From assembly GCF_032854445.1 (NCBI RefSeq), contig NC_088305.1:7195606-7259605 (forward strand): a DNA stretch of 64,000 nucleotides, written 5' to 3'. This DNA comes from Liolophura sinensis. Its lineage: Eukaryota > Mollusca > Polyplacophora > Chitonida > Chitonidae. The position numbers and the translations under genes are program-made. Positions 12,301-23,510 of the stretch are shown one piece after another. Positions within the stretch are counted from its first letter, which is position 1; every line of letters begins with the position of its first letter. The notes under the pieces were generated by a model that saw nothing but the letters and a program-made list of their open reading frames with translations, made no database searches and had not been told where the DNA came from.

Positions 12301-14059
12301 ACTGCCAGCAACCGGAGGATGGTCGTGGGATTCCCCCTTGCTCTGCCCGGTTTCCTCTCACCATGCTGGCCGCTGTCGTATAAGTTAAGTATTCTTGAGT
12401 AAGGCATAAAACATCAATCAAATAAATAATAAATAAATCTGTTGACTTGCAGGTATCCCAAACTGGATGTGATAGAGAGAGGCATAGAGCTGGTGATGAG
12501 GAGACAACTGGAGAATGGAGACTGGCCACAGGTGAGTGGGTAATAGTGTTATTGTTGTTATTTCATTGATACCATACGTTGTACTTGTTTGCAGTCAGAT
12601 GTATGTGTATGTATATATATATATATATGTATATACATGTGTGCGAGAAATTGCAGAGAGGAAATTGCAGATCTAAGCAGAGAGGAAACAAGCATGTTTC
12701 CAGGCTCATTTACATGTACCTACATGTACATTTAGCCTTTTGATGTGGAGCCACAACCAAACTGTCTTGAGTTGAATTTGAACTCTCCACCTCAATTGTC
12801 AACTCATCAGGCAGGTACTTCATCTTCATGTGGCTTTATAGCCAGCGATCACTATGGTTATGCGAATGAAATATTCTGAACTGTTAAACCTCTTAGGAGT
12901 GAATCTTAGTTTTCTTTCATCAATACACAGTCAATACACAGAATTCCGTAAAGCCTTATGTGCAACGATGATCATCTCCTGTGAAAACAACGTCAAGTTG
13001 ACAAAGTAATACCCAACATTCACAAGGCAATTGCCAACAATCTTTTGCATATGTTCTGCTAGAGTTATCTCCCCTTGTCTTCCAGATTATTAAGTAAACT
13101 TTCGGACAAGATGGCTTGCTTTCAGCTATCCATGTACAGGTTCAGCGAACTATAAACTATTATTATTTTTTATTGTACTTTTTCGTTGTAAATATTATTT
13201 TTTATTACACATTTTCAGTGTATAATAGAACATGTACTATCTTCACAGGCAGTGTATTAAAGATTGGCCAGTAAAACTGGTGCTTCTAAATGGACGCTAC
13301 AAAAGTACAAAATTGATCAATTATGTTGCTCGTCTCAAATGAATTGTAAATCAGCATTAAATAGCAAATACATGATGTATTTTGATGACAGTGATCTATT
13401 TATTTATTTAGTGGTTAGCCCGCTAGCGCAGCATAATGACCCAGGAACATCTCACCACTGCGGTCGCTGTGAGGTCCAAGTCCAGTTCATGCCGGCTTCC
13501 TCTCCGGCCGTACGCGGGAAAGTCTTTCAGCAATCTTCACATGGTCGTGGGTTTCCCCCGGCTCTGCCTGTTTCCTCCCACCATAGTGCCGGAAGCTGTC
13601 GTATAGGTCAAATATTCTTGAGTACGGCATTAAACACCAATCAAATGATTCAATAAATTTAATTATTTAGTTATTTATTTCATTGGTGTTTTACTTTCCA
13701 CTCAAGAATATCTCACTGATTAGTAAATTAAGATGGGAGGAAACTGGGCGGAACTGGTGGAAACCTGTGACCATCCACCGGTTACTGTAGACCTTCCCAT
13801 GCACTGGACTTGAACAAACAGCAACCCAGTGCCATGTTGGTGAGTCATTCTACTGCCTGACTGAGCTTTGCCTGGTAAACTAAATAAATAAATAAATAAA
13901 TATTTGTAAACTTTTTATCTTTTCTAACAGGAGAACATCAGTGGCGTGTTCAACAAATCTTGCGCAATCAGTTACACAGCCTACAGAAACATCTTCCCCA
14001 TCTGGACACTTGGGCGCTTCCAACGTCTCTACCCTCACAGCTCATTGGCCAAACACTGA
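3351..14059 (+). CDS. LSS: Lanosterol synthase (oxidosqualene cyclase), C-terminal 12 exons; 5' part off window
   Basis: Converts 2,3-oxidosqualene to lanosterol at the ER membrane, the first cyclic step of sterol synthesis. Coding exons by splice consensus and phase: 3351-3469, 4295-4392, 5107-5134, 5669-5848, 6595-6744, 7216-7312, 8067-8172, 8593-8658, 10291-10371, 11550-11720, 12453-12531, 13931-14059 (TGA). All join in one frame, giving about 433 residues of an enzyme usually near 730. Recognisable blocks in order: [47 protein letters not shown] with the catalytic Asp (codon 6640-6642), QW-type repeats [28 protein letters not shown] and GDWPQENI, then [14 protein letters not shown] near the C-terminus. 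The first exon starts in mid-codon, so about 300 N-terminal residues lie upstream. Introns hold SINEs, a 27-bp minisatellite and partial copies of its own exons. Cyclase identity is near certain; lanosterol rather than another triterpene product is inferred from animal context. Confidence 0.93.
3685..3930 (+). mobile_element. Family-A SINE
   Basis: Full length but diverged (GGCTTAGTCAGTTAGTCGG head), in an LSS intron. Confidence 0.9.
4951..5046. repeat. 31-bp repeat, 3 units
   Basis: Three near-identical copies of TGTATATCTGTGTACAGTTT followed by CTAGCCTCGTT, about 60 bp before the 28-nt LSS exon at 5107. Confidence 0.9.
5955..6590. repeat. 27-bp minisatellite in LSS intron
   Basis: Unit about TGTTACACATGATATAACCT plus CTCAGCC; roughly 12 regular units to 6260, then degenerate GTTTGTTACACATGATATAAAC variants up to the acceptor at 6594. 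A second stretch of the degenerate part is at 9821-10120. Confidence 0.93.
6595..6744 (+). CDS. LSS: LSS exon carrying the catalytic DCTAE motif
   Basis: A 150-nt phase-0 exon between TGTACAG and GTGGGT. It encodes [12 protein letters not shown], then [19 protein letters not shown]. The Asp of DCTAE protonates the epoxide in this family. The exon follows directly on a 27-bp minisatellite (about 5955-6590), and its first ~50 nt are copied at 10125-10176 in a later intron. Confidence 0.9.
7387..7652 (+). mobile_element. Family-A SINE
   Basis: Full length, in the LSS intron after the exon ending at 7312. Confidence 0.93.
7795..7840. repeat. Tandem pair of small hairpins
   Basis: GTACTGTTACCTGAACAGTAC occurs at 7795-7815 and 7820-7840, each with perfect 8-bp arms and a 5-nt loop. 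Confidence 0.9.
8741..8830 (+). mobile_element. Family-A SINE, 3' tail fragment
   Basis: Only the CACCATAATGCTGGCCGCCG to AATCAAATAAAT end is present, in an LSS intron. Confidence 0.85.
9515..9755 (+). mobile_element. Family-B-like SINE in LSS intron
   Basis: Head GACCTTGTGGCTCACTCGAC, tail ATCGTTGAGTACGATGTAAA and an A-run. The tail is part of the block duplicated at 10174-10307. Confidence 0.7.
9683..10308 (+). pseudogene. Templated insertion carrying partial copies of two LSS exons
   Basis: Bases 9821-10176 copy 6290-6646: the end of the 27-bp-type array, the acceptor and the first ~52 nt of the catalytic exon, with TGG changed to TGT. This copy is flanked by a ~130-bp direct duplication (9683-9815 and 10174-10307), which includes a SINE tail, an A-run, a polypyrimidine acceptor and the first bases of the next LSS exon. 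The left acceptor (AG at 9798-9799) leads only into GAGCTGGGGTGTGTG; the right one (10289-10290) leads into the complete exon. Both left-hand copies are decoys without a coding continuation. Confidence 0.8.
10731..10970 (-). mobile_element. Family-A SINE, 5'-truncated
   Basis: Tail and middle present; the head ends near the TGGGTCATTGTGC point. LSS intron. Confidence 0.88.
11140..11275. repeat. Short repeat, CAGTGCATGACTTTTACC type
   Basis: About six variants of AGTGCATGACTTTTCCATC in an LSS intron, with no coding potential. Confidence 0.8.
11351..11380. repeat. (TGT)n microsatellite
   Basis: Ten TGT/GTT triplets in an LSS intron. Confidence 0.9.
12267..12440 (+). mobile_element. Family-A SINE, 5'-truncated
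   Basis: Begins at CATGCTGGC and ends AATCAAATAAATAAT only 12 bp before the acceptor of the LSS exon at 12453. Confidence 0.88.
13411..13659 (+). mobile_element. Family-A SINE
   Basis: Missing the first ~20 nt of the head; next to an oppositely oriented copy. LSS last intron. Confidence 0.9.
13661..13875 (-). mobile_element. Family-A SINE, diverged
   Basis: Inverted neighbour of 13411-13659, with about half of the central domain changed or deleted; ends 55 bp before the last LSS exon. Confidence 0.8.
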
Positions 14060-14289
14060 CCAGGCTATCTACCCTCTAAACATGCAATAGACTCTTCTAT
14101 CTTACATTAAATATGTATACATGTGTGTGTTAAACATGCTTGTATATGGGTATGACAGATACATTTATCATAGAATGATGTATCTGTAAATTTGTAAAAT
14201 TTAATGTTGAATGTTAAGTCAAGCAAGATTTATATTTTGTACTAGAAAAGGTAGTATGTGTATGTAAATGTAATGGAAGTTTGTGATTG

Positions 14290-14552
14290 GCCAAGGTGGT
14301 TAGCATGCCAGTGCCATGCAATGACCCAGGTGTCTCACACCAATGCAGTCGCTGTAAGTTCAAGCCCAGCTCATGCTGGCTACCTCTCCGGCCATACGTG
14401 GGACAGTCTGCCAACAACCTGCAGATGGTTGTGGCTTTCCCATTGGCTCCGCCAGGTTTCCTCCAACCATGATGCTGGTCGCCGTTGTATAAGTGAAATA
14501 TTCTTGAGTACAGCATAAAACACTGATCAAATAATTACAAAAGTAAGTAAAT
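14290..14552 (+). mobile_element. Family-A SINE in LSS 3' flank
   Basis: Starts at GCCAAGGTGGTTAGC and ends AACACTGATCAAATAATTAC. Confidence 0.88.
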
Positions 14553-15473
14553 ATTTGTTAGTGAACTTGTACAAGTACAAGCGTTTGTCTCCAGTTTTCT
14601 TGTTGTTAAGTTTTGAAACCATTTTCTTAATTATTTATTGATTCATGACTTAATTGTTGTACTGCCTTGTACTGTATTGTTTATGTTTTGTTTGTTTTTT
14701 TTTTTATAGTGTTGGGTATGCATATTTGTGCTTTTTAACCCTGTATTTGTATGTGAATGAAGTCTTCCATATATGTTAGATGACAGCTGCGTATTTTACA
14801 AAATTAGTGTTTACAATTATTTTTAATAATTGCATGTGCTTATTCAGGGTAAAGCTACTTAAATACCATTCTCCAGTTTTAGTTCTTTTTCTTAATTTTG
14901 TTATTGGCTGATATATTTCTGCATCAATATTCTTTAAAGAAAAACATACATATAAAGATTTGATTTTTTGTATTGTCATATTGAATATTTATGTTATGTA
15001 CTGCATGTATTTTTTACTTAAAATCTGTACTTATTCATTAATTTAAGAACTTTGTTGATATATTACCTTTGATTTTATAATTAACATTTCGTGCACAAGT
15101 GCTTAATATTGTTACAGTTAATACACTTTTATGTACAATGTATCATAGCCATTTTATCTTGTATCAACATGTAACAAGTGCTTTTAGTTTCACAAGGAAA
15201 AACCCAAGATGAGGATGTGAATACTAAGTCATGTATATAGTTACAGTTACTTAAACTTGCGTTAATAATTAACAGATAATGTCACATCATTTTTATGAAT
15301 TTAAGTTATAAAATAATTACATTTACTTAACGTTATTTTACCATGTATATGCTGTAAAAGAGAATGTATTTTTACATGTGCCAGTACCATAAACAATTGT
15401 ATACATCACTAGACTGTATGTCACTACTTACAGAAGTACATTACAATCTGTACTTGACCTGTCATATGGTGTT

Positions 15474-15479
15474 AATAAA
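15474..15479 (+). terminator. LSS: Candidate LSS polyadenylation signal
   Basis: AATAAA in GTTAATAAAACATTCC, about 1.4 kb beyond the LSS stop codon, with no competing plus-strand gene downstream. Confidence 0.35.
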
Positions 15480-15593
15480 ACATTCCAGTGTAGAAGAAAA
15501 CATTTTCTTGGAATCCAAGGGGATTTTTCAATATCTGAAATCATGGGTTGTTTAGTGCATACTTGTCCATATGATATTTTAATATCCACCCAC

Positions 15594-15690
15594 CCTGTTT
15601 CCACCCGTCGTAATGCTGATCGGCATCGTATAAGTGAAATTTTCTTGAAAAGGGCATAAAACACCAAATAAAACAAGTAAGTAAATAAAA
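15594..15690 (+). mobile_element. Family-A SINE, 3' fragment
   Basis: CGTCGTAATGCTGATCGGC to ACACCAAATAAAAC. Confidence 0.8.
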
Positions 15691-15829
15691 TCAGATCACA
15701 AAATACGTGTTTTTAGTGCTAATTTTGTGTGGAAAAGCTAATTGGTAACTTGCCAGAGGCTGGAGGTTTATCCAAAACTCACTGTCCTCAGTGGTGTTAC
15801 ATGTATATTAAATGGGATTGCTAGGTGAA

Positions 15830-16770
15830 TTGCTTAGGTGATCGTACTGTCCAGCACCAATATGACCAACACACTGAGCCTAGCGATCCACCTTCCACCA
15901 ATACGACCTACACATTGAGCTCAGAGACCACCTTCAACCACCATGACCAACACATTGAGCTCAGAAATTCACCTTTCTCCAATGACCTACACATTAGCTG
16001 GGAGACCACCTTCCACCACCCTGACCTACACATTTAGCTCAGAGACCATCTTCCACCAATGTGACCTACACATTGAGCTGAGAGATCACCTTCCACTAAT
16101 ATGACCTACACATTGAGCTGAGAGACAACCTTCCACTAATATGACCTACAAACTGAGCTGAGAGACAACCTTCCACTAATATGACCTACACATTGAGCTC
16201 AGAGACAACCTTCCACTAATATGACCTATACATTGAGCTCGGAGACCACCTTCCACCACAACCTTCCACTAATATGACCTACACATTGAGCTCAGAGACA
16301 ACCTTCCACTAATATGACCTACACATTGAGCTCAGAGACAACCTTCCACTAATATGACCTACACATTGAGCTCAGAGACCACCTTCCACTAATATGACCT
16401 ACACATTAGCTGGGAGACCACCTTCCACCACCCTGACCTACACATTTAGCTCAGAGACCATCTTCCACCAATATGACCTACACATTGAGCTGAGAGACCA
16501 CCTTCCACTAATATGACCTACACATTGAGCTCAGAGACCATCTTCCACCAATGTGACCTACACATTGAACTGAGAGACCACCTTCCACTAATATGACCTA
16601 CACATTGAGCTGAGAGACCACCTTCCACCACTCTGATCTACACATTGAACTCAGAGACCACCTTCCACCAATATGACCTACACATTGAGCTGAGAGACCA
16701 CCTTCCACCGATATGACCTACACATTGAGCTGAGAGACCACCTTCCACTAATATGACATACACACTGAGC
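15830..16770. repeat. 40-bp minisatellite
   Basis: About 23 units built on CTACACATTGAGCTCAGAGA then CCACCTTCCACTAATATGAC. Units differ at GAGCT(C/G)AGAGA and CACTAATATG/CACCAATATG. Intergenic, downstream of LSS. Confidence 0.93.
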
Positions 16771-16779
16771 ATCCACCAG

Positions 16780-17640
16780 CATGGCCAGTCATATACACAC
16801 TTATGCTCACATCGCGAAAGGAGATCTGTATGTCACGAGCTAAGACTTTGTCAGATACTTACCAATGTACTCGTTTTCTTCTGTAAAACAAAAAATAACA
16901 ACAGAAGACGATATGTTTTCACACAGCTTGCAAACGTCTTTCATGACTAGGCGGGAAATTGACGACGCAAAGCTTAAAACCCTGTTGAGATTGTTCCTTG
17001 GTCCTGCATGCATTTTCTGCCTGAATTAGGGGAGCCTCCGCTGGCGTAGGGGCGTCTGGCGTCCCTTTCGTAGAACTCGACATGCCCTGTAGTCCAATCG
17101 GCTGTGCTCATGTTTAAACCTTTCATTCGATCACTTCGCGTCTGGCTTACAACGCGTTAGGTGTGTCGGTTATCTAGCTTAAAGCGCCACGTCATATACT
17201 GCCAACCAGTCTATCAATCATTTTGCATTTGTCACCGTTGATTGTGGCGAGTCTTTTTTTTTTAATGTTGTGTAATGTTAAGTACATGTCTCTCATGGAT
17301 GGCTCAGCAGGATGCAGTAATTAATAATCTATCTCATCTAGAATTTATCCACGATATTTTGTAAGACGTCACTCTTGTCAGTTATGAGACGTCTTATTTG
17401 ACGTGAATTGGCAACATGCCAATCTCAAGGTATTAAAGTTGTATGAAGTCTATTATTAGTTTTGTTGTGGATACTGAGAAGTGAAAAAAAAAGCTTTAAA
17501 GAAACTTAAAAGCCGAACTATGTGCTGTATTGGCTGGAATAAACATAGATGGAATTACAGCGTTTGCAAAGAATCACAAATGCAGTTAGTAGGTGTTTTC
17601 CTTATAAATTATGTAAATTCTTTGCCATACCAAACGGCAT
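16780..17640. other. Intergenic, no gene seen
   Basis: Ordinary single-copy-looking sequence between the 40-bp array and a SINE fragment; no ORF with recognisable content and no tandem structure. Confidence 0.4.
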
Positions 17641-17800
17641 AGGGTGGTTAGCACGCCAGTGCGGCGCAATGACCCAGGTTTCCCCCAGGCTCATTTCGGT
17701 TCCCTCCCACCATAATGTTGGCCGCCGTCGTGTAAATGAAATATTCTTGAACACGGCGTAAAACACCAATCAAATAAATTAAACAAATAAACAAACAAAC
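17641..17800 (+). mobile_element. Family-A SINE, internally deleted
   Basis: The head jumps from GACCCAGG straight to TTTCCCCCAGGCTC. Confidence 0.87.
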
Positions 17801-18093
17801 TACATAGGTTTGTTTGGAGCTTTCCAGGACGGTAGCATTCAAAAACTTGCAGAATATAGAGTAAAACCAGAGCAGCGACGACTGTGTGATAGTTGTCAAA
17901 GGGTGAAACATAACCGGTGAAATACGGCCCCTTGTCAATTTACCCGAGTGATTGCTTTATTCCAAATGTTTGTGAAAATGCTTAAATAACGTTAAACGCT
18001 GAAACAATACAAACGCTGCCCGGCAGGACAGCCCACTGTATCAATCCCACAGTTAACGTACTCACATAAGATCCAGCTAATGCTAATATCCAG

Positions 18094-18133
18094 CCTGCAA
18101 TGTCGAGAAAAATTATTTTCTCGACATTGCAGG
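18094..18133. other. Perfect 18-bp inverted repeat (hairpin)
   Basis: CCTGCAATGTCGAGAAAA, a 4-nt spacer ATTA, then the exact reverse complement. It abuts the truncated SRCR exon, and the right arm is the end of that exon (GCC TGC AAT GTC on the minus strand). Confidence 0.9.
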
Positions 18134-18366
18134 CGGCACAAAACACGGCTCGGAACATTGACAAACCACGGAATGCCTGTGCCCGGTTCCCAGAGGGTAG
18201 GAATCCCCGAACCTTACCCGTCCCCGACAGAATCCCAGCTGACGGCAGATCACTTGGGCGTCCTCGTCGTCCCACTCTCGGTCACAGACCGTTCCCCACG
18301 TGTCGTTCAGGAAGATCTCCGCGCGACCGTCGCGTTTACGGTGTCCGTCCATCAGGCGCACATTGC
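18113..18366 (-). pseudogene. Broken SRCR exon (sister copy of SRCR1)
   Basis: On the minus strand, after TTTGCAG, the product NVRLMDGHRKRDGRAEIFLN...RQLGFCRGRVRFGDSYP closely matches SRCR1 at 24766-24480. Compared with the intact copy it has lost a 6-nt HI pair and about 65 nt between GTTCCGAG and the GTGTT(T/C)TGTGCC block, which shifts the frame. It then runs into a perfect hairpin (18094-18133). SRCR2, SRCR3 and the PAN exon are absent, so this is a pseudogene. Confidence 0.8.
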
Positions 18367-18534
18367 CTGCAAACACAGAGGAACGAACTGGTCACCTGTT
18401 CTCATTCTTCATTCTTCATAGAAGATAGAAGAGAGGCTACATGACACGTTACCAAAAATTTGAGAGACAACTGAACAAAAACAAATACTTGTTGCATATT
18501 CAAGAGCTAGGTATTCAAGAGAGTGACAGATGAC

Positions 18535-19665
18535 ACTCTATGAAAGGGGCATTTTCTCTTTAAGCAGCCGAATAAAGGAATTGTTTCTAATAGTCATTGA
18601 AGAAAGACCTAGCCTCTTAAAGCCACTAAGGAAGGGACATTTTCTCTTCAAGCAGCTGGCGAAAAGGAACTTTTCTCTAAAAGCCACTGAAGAAAGGGCC
18701 TGGTCTCTTAAGGCCACTGAAGAAAGGACATTATCTCCTTAAGCAGCTGAAGAAAGAAACTTTTCTCTTAAAGCCACTGAAGAAAGGACATTTTCTCTTT
18801 AAGCAGCTGAAGAAAGGAAATTTTCTTTAAAAATCACTAAAGACAGGACCTGGTCTCTAAAAGCCACTGGTGAAAGGGCATTTACTCTTTAAGCCGGTGA
18901 AGAAGGCAACTTTCTCTAATAGTCACTGAAAGAAAGACCAGGCCTCTTAAAGCCAATAGAAATGACATTTTCTCTTTAGGCAGCTGAATAAATGAACTTT
19001 TCTCTCAAAGTCACAGAAGAAAGGACTTGGCCTCTTTAAGTCACAGAACAAAGGACCTGGCCTTTTTAAATCACAGAACAAAGGACCTGGCCTCTAAAAG
19101 TCACGGAAGATAGGATGTGGCCTCTTTAAGTCACAGAACAAAGGACCTGGCCTCTTCAAGTCACAGAAGATAGGACCTGGCCTCTTTAAGTCACAGAACA
19201 AAGGACCTGGCCTCTTAAAGTCACAGAAGAAAGGACATTTTCTCTCTAAGCAGCCGAAGAAAGGGAATTTTCTCTAAAAGTCACTGCAGACAGGGCCGGG
19301 CCCCTTAAACCCACTGAAGAAGGGACATTTTCTCTTTAAGCAGCTGAACAAAGGAATTGTCTCTAACAGTCATTGAAGAAAGGCCTAGCCTCTTAAAGCC
19401 ACTAAAGAAGGGACATTTTCTCTTTAAGCAGGTGATGAAAAGGAACTTTTCTATAAAAGCCACAGAAGAAAGGGCCTGGTCTCTTAAGGCCACCGAAGGA
19501 AGGACATTTCTTCTTTAAACAGATGAATAAACGAAGTATTCTCTAAAAGAAACTGAAGAAAGACCTGGCCTCTTAAAGCCACTGAAGAAAAAACATTTTT
19601 TCTTTAAGTAGCCGAAGAAAGGAACTTTTCTTTAAAAGCCACTAAAGACAGGGCCTGGTCTCGTT
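18535..19665. repeat. 30-bp array, duplication unit 1
   Basis: About 37 units alternating GAAGAAAGGACATTTTCTCT with TTAAGCAGCT and GAAGAAAGGAACTTTTCTCT with TAAAGCCACT. Confidence 0.9.
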
Positions 19666-19904
19666 TCGCTGCTGTTTGAATGAGTGATTATGGCTTAATA
19701 GCACCACTGCGGGATTATTGCAGTCACATTGGGACGAGCCACTGATGGAAGATCCTCTTAAGTAGGGTTATAATGTCAAAATGAGATATTTGATCATACA
19801 ATCTGTGCCTCTATTTTCTGTTAGAATGGTATAACGGTCTATATCAAGTGTCCCCCGAATGCTGGCCTAACTTTAATGGACATTATACATATATACACCA
19901 ATAC

Positions 19905-19960
19905 CTGGTTGAGTCCACTCTAGAAGGATAAACACAAAACACACAGCCGTAAAGCCTGCA
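19905..19960 (-). pseudogene. Remnant of leader exon in duplication unit 1
   Basis: Counterpart of 26999-27056. It keeps the hydrophobic stretch in one frame (AVCFVFILLEW) and a donor-like CAG/GTATTGG, but lacks the ~40 nt holding the acceptor and first codons seen in unit 2. Confidence 0.4.
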
Positions 19961-20049
19961 TGTTTTATTTATGTGTTTGGCTGGTACTGAAATGTGACTG
20001 TTCATCGTATAACGATGATGACTGACGCTTGATATGGCCGCAGTTTTTC

Positions 20050-20800
20050 AAAACTAGTGTTAAGACATGATTATTCACTCATCCATGACGAGGATCACTC
20101 ATGGCATGGCTGCGATGTTTCCAAACTGGCGTTAAACCATACTTATTCGCTCATCCATGACGAGGATCACTCATGCTATGGCTGCTGTGTTTTCAAACTG
20201 GCGTTAAACCCTTCTTATTCACTCATCCATGACGAGGATCACTCATGACATGACTGCAATGTTTCCAAACTGGCGTTAAACCATACTTATTCGCTCATCC
20301 ATGACGAGGATCACTCATGCTATGGCTGCAATGTTTTCAAACTGGCGTTAAACCATACTTATTCACTCATCCATGACGAGTATCACTCATGACATGACTG
20401 CAATGTTTCCAAACTGGCGTTAAACCATTCTTATTCACTCATACATGGCGAGGATCACTCATGGCATGGCTGCGATGTTTACAAACTGGCGTTAAACCAT
20501 ACTTATTCGCTCATCCATGACGAGGATCACTCATGCTATGGCTGCAATGTTTTCAAACTGGCGTTAAACCATTCTTATTCACTCATACATGGCGAGGATC
20601 ACTCATGGCATGGCTGCGATGTTTACAAACTGGCGTTAAACCATACTTATTCACTCATCCATGACGAGAATCACTCATGACATGGCTGCAATGTTTCCAA
20701 ACTGGCGTTAAACCATTCTTATTCACTCATCCATGACGAGGATCACTCCTGACATGGCTGCAATGTTGCCAAACTGGTGTTAAGCCACAATTATTCATGC
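20050..20800. repeat. 72-bp array, duplication unit 1
   Basis: About 10 units containing CATCCATGACGAGGATCACT, GGCATGGCTGCGATGTTT and CAAACTGGCGTTAAACCATA. Variants GACATGACTGCAATG and GCTATGGCTGC alternate, suggesting multi-unit copying. Confidence 0.92.
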
Positions 20801-21783
20801 CTTTATGATGATCCCCCAACAGCTCAAAGCGCATAAAACTTGCTCAGTAATTTTTAGTCCTGATATGACATATGACAGCCTGATCATCATTGTTTGTTCG
20901 CATTGACGGTTGTCATGGTAAACAAACCAATCCTGAACTTTCCTGAATTTTATATTTTAACAAATGTATACAAGATGGGGAAAAATAGCCCATCTTGTAC
21001 TTCAATGACTATCCTGTTTAATTCGTCGACAAAAAAGATTAATCTTATATACACTTTTTAAATTTTTTAATAAAGTGAGAGATTTTGAAAGTTTTCAAAA
21101 ATTGTTTTAAAATTTCCATAGGATTATCTCGTTGATTATTCTCATTATCGGCTGTTTATTTAATAATGTGTCAACATTTTCCCAATGGTATGAGAAGCTG
21201 GAGAAATATCTTTTGGGGATTCTTCTCATCAAAATTGAAAGAAAATAAACCCGTACACTTTTAAAAATTATTCTGTTTTATAATCAAAATACAAGCGAAA
21301 TTAAGATGACAACATTAGTACAAAGGGGTAAATGTTAGAAGATTTCAAATATTAAAGTTGACAGTCTACAATTTATTCCTCGAAAACAGAAAACAGTCAA
21401 AAAAGAAAATCTACAACTCTCATGACTCTCCCTATGGGACAAGAAAATTCTGCGCATATTACAGTTCAACCTCACTACTGTGTCACGTCCTACGCCGCCA
21501 TAAATTTGTGTAAAAAGAAACGCAGTAGTGCATGGGCTTGGAACTCATGGAATTATCTCATGAAATACAAAGAAATAAAACAGTTATATTGCCCGCAGCT
21601 ATTCACACAGGCGACACCAGATCACCAGGCGCCGCCTGCTTTGATCTGCTGGAGAAGACCACCAAACTGGCGTTGAGTCATAAATATTCTTTCATAAATG
21701 ACGAGGATCATTGCTATGGGACGATGAAACCTGAAAATGGTCGCCAGAAACCACCACAGATCGCTAACTTTGATAGTTTTGTT

Positions 21784-21902
21784 TGATTTATTTATTTGAT
21801 TGATGTTTTACGCGGTACACAAGAGTATTTCATTAATACGACTGTCGCCAGCATTATGGTGGGTGGAAACCGCGCAGGGTCATGGGGAATCCCACGATCA
21901 TT
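21784..21902 (-). mobile_element. Family-A SINE fragment, duplication unit 1
   Basis: Counterpart of 28577-28690; it predates the duplication. Confidence 0.87.
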
Positions 21903-22589
21903 ATCAGATTGTTTTATAATATCGTTAATATCAACTTGACGCAGACTACATTTGCATTTTAGCTCAAAACAAGATGAAGAAAACATATAGGGCCTATGTT
22001 TTCAATCTGACCACATAAATCCACATATAAATTCAGCTTGTCCCAATGCCCTGACAGTTGATCGCTCCAGGAAGGGAAAAGGCTGCATTTGTTAACCAAA
22101 ATAAACTCATTACAAGACGGTCATTTAAAACAAAAATGATGTTTATATCATGCGTTTTGCTTTAATCAGATGATGTCCTCTTGGCATTCCAAAAAGCATG
22201 CTAGTGAAACCTTATTATCTGCATGACATAATGAAACAAGTCTTAAAATCATGCAATTCATTGTAGTTATTTAACAAAAATATAAAATAATACATGCTGG
22301 ACCGTGACAATCCCTGTTAATCCTTTGTGGTATTGTTATCACTATTGGTAGTGGCGCTTATAAAGTTTTTTATTCCCGTTGTAGTTGTTTATTGTCTACC
22401 TTGCTGTAAGGTCATTTGTCTTTGTCTTTTATTTCCGCACCCATTCAACAACTTTTTCACCACTCTGTTCTCTAATAAATAAATTCATATTATATCCGCG
22501 GGATAACACAAGCCCCTCGGAGTTTCCTCCGCCGTATCATGCGATGCTGTAAAACTTCAAAATTCGTACCGTGAAGCAAATAATAAAAA

Positions 22590-22748
22590 ATGAATACGTC
22601 AGTACATTCAGCTCGTATCATCCACAAACACCGAAATTTGTATAAGGCTCCAAAGAAAAGCCGTTTCTCCTACAAGACATTTCTAGCAATTGCTTTTGAA
22701 CACATAGACTGTAAGGTAACTGAAGACTTTGCTTATGCTTTCTTGTAA
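22590..22748 (+). pseudogene. Truncated copy of the 83-codon ORF in unit 1
   Basis: The first 30-odd codons are identical to 29456 onward. Later substitutions include CAA to TAA, giving an early stop at 22746-22748; alignable sequence continues beyond it. Confidence 0.3.
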
Positions 22749-22834
22749 GGCCTATATTCCAGTATTTGTCATACCCAGAGAGACGGCAGTGAGGCTGACG
22801 GGTTCAGGACACCGGGCATAAGAGCGGACATCCT

Positions 22835-23510
22835 GACTTGAAGCCTATGTCGGATCAACAAGCGCTAAAGCCTCTGTCGAACCACCAAGAGCTAAAGCCT
22901 TTGTCGGACCAGCACGAGCTAAAGTCTCTGTCGGACCACCTAGCGCTAAAGCCTCTGTCGAACCACCAAGAGCTAAAGCTCTGTCGTACCAATAGGAGCG
23001 AAAACCACAGTCGGATCAGCAAGAACTAAAGCCTCTGTCGAACCAGCAAGAGATAAAGCCTCTGTCGGACCAGCAAGGGCTAAAGTCTCTGTCGGACCAA
23101 CAGGAGCGAAAACCTCAGTCGGATCAGCAAGAACTAAAGCCTCTGTCGAACCAGCAAAAGATAAAGCCTCTGTCGGACCAGCAAGGGCTAAAGTCTCTGT
23201 CGGACCACCAAGCGCTAAAGCTCTGTCGTACCAACAAGAGAGAAAGTCTCAGTCGGATCAGCAAGAACTAAAGCCTCTGTCGAACCAACAAGAGCTAAAG
23301 CCTCTGTCGGACCAGCAAGAGCTAAAGTCTCTGTCGGACCACCAAGCGCTAAAGCTCTGTCGTACCAACAAGAGAGAAAGCCTCAGTCGGATCAGCAAGA
23401 ACTAAAGCCTCTGTCGAACCAACAAGAGCTAAAGCCTCTGTCGGACCAGCAAGAGCTAAAGTCTCTGTCGGACCAGCAAGCGCTAAAGTCTCTGTCGTAC
23501 CAGCAAGAGT
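22835..23510. repeat. 27-bp array, duplication unit 1
   Basis: About 25 units of GCTAAAGCCTCTGTCGGACC plus AGCAAGA. In one plus frame the unit reads LKPLSDQQE; in one minus frame AGPTEALAL. A ~160-bp block ending CGTACCAACAAGAGAGAAAG recurs. Confidence 0.92.

Larger units (their letters stand above)
14060..15590 (+). other. LSS: LSS 3' UTR / downstream flank
   Basis: No conserved ORF. AT-rich sequence with one family-A SINE (14290-14552). A clear AATAAA at 15474-15479 is the best poly(A) signal and would give a ~1.4-kb 3' UTR containing that SINE. The 3' end is inferred; an earlier site is possible. Confidence 0.4.
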
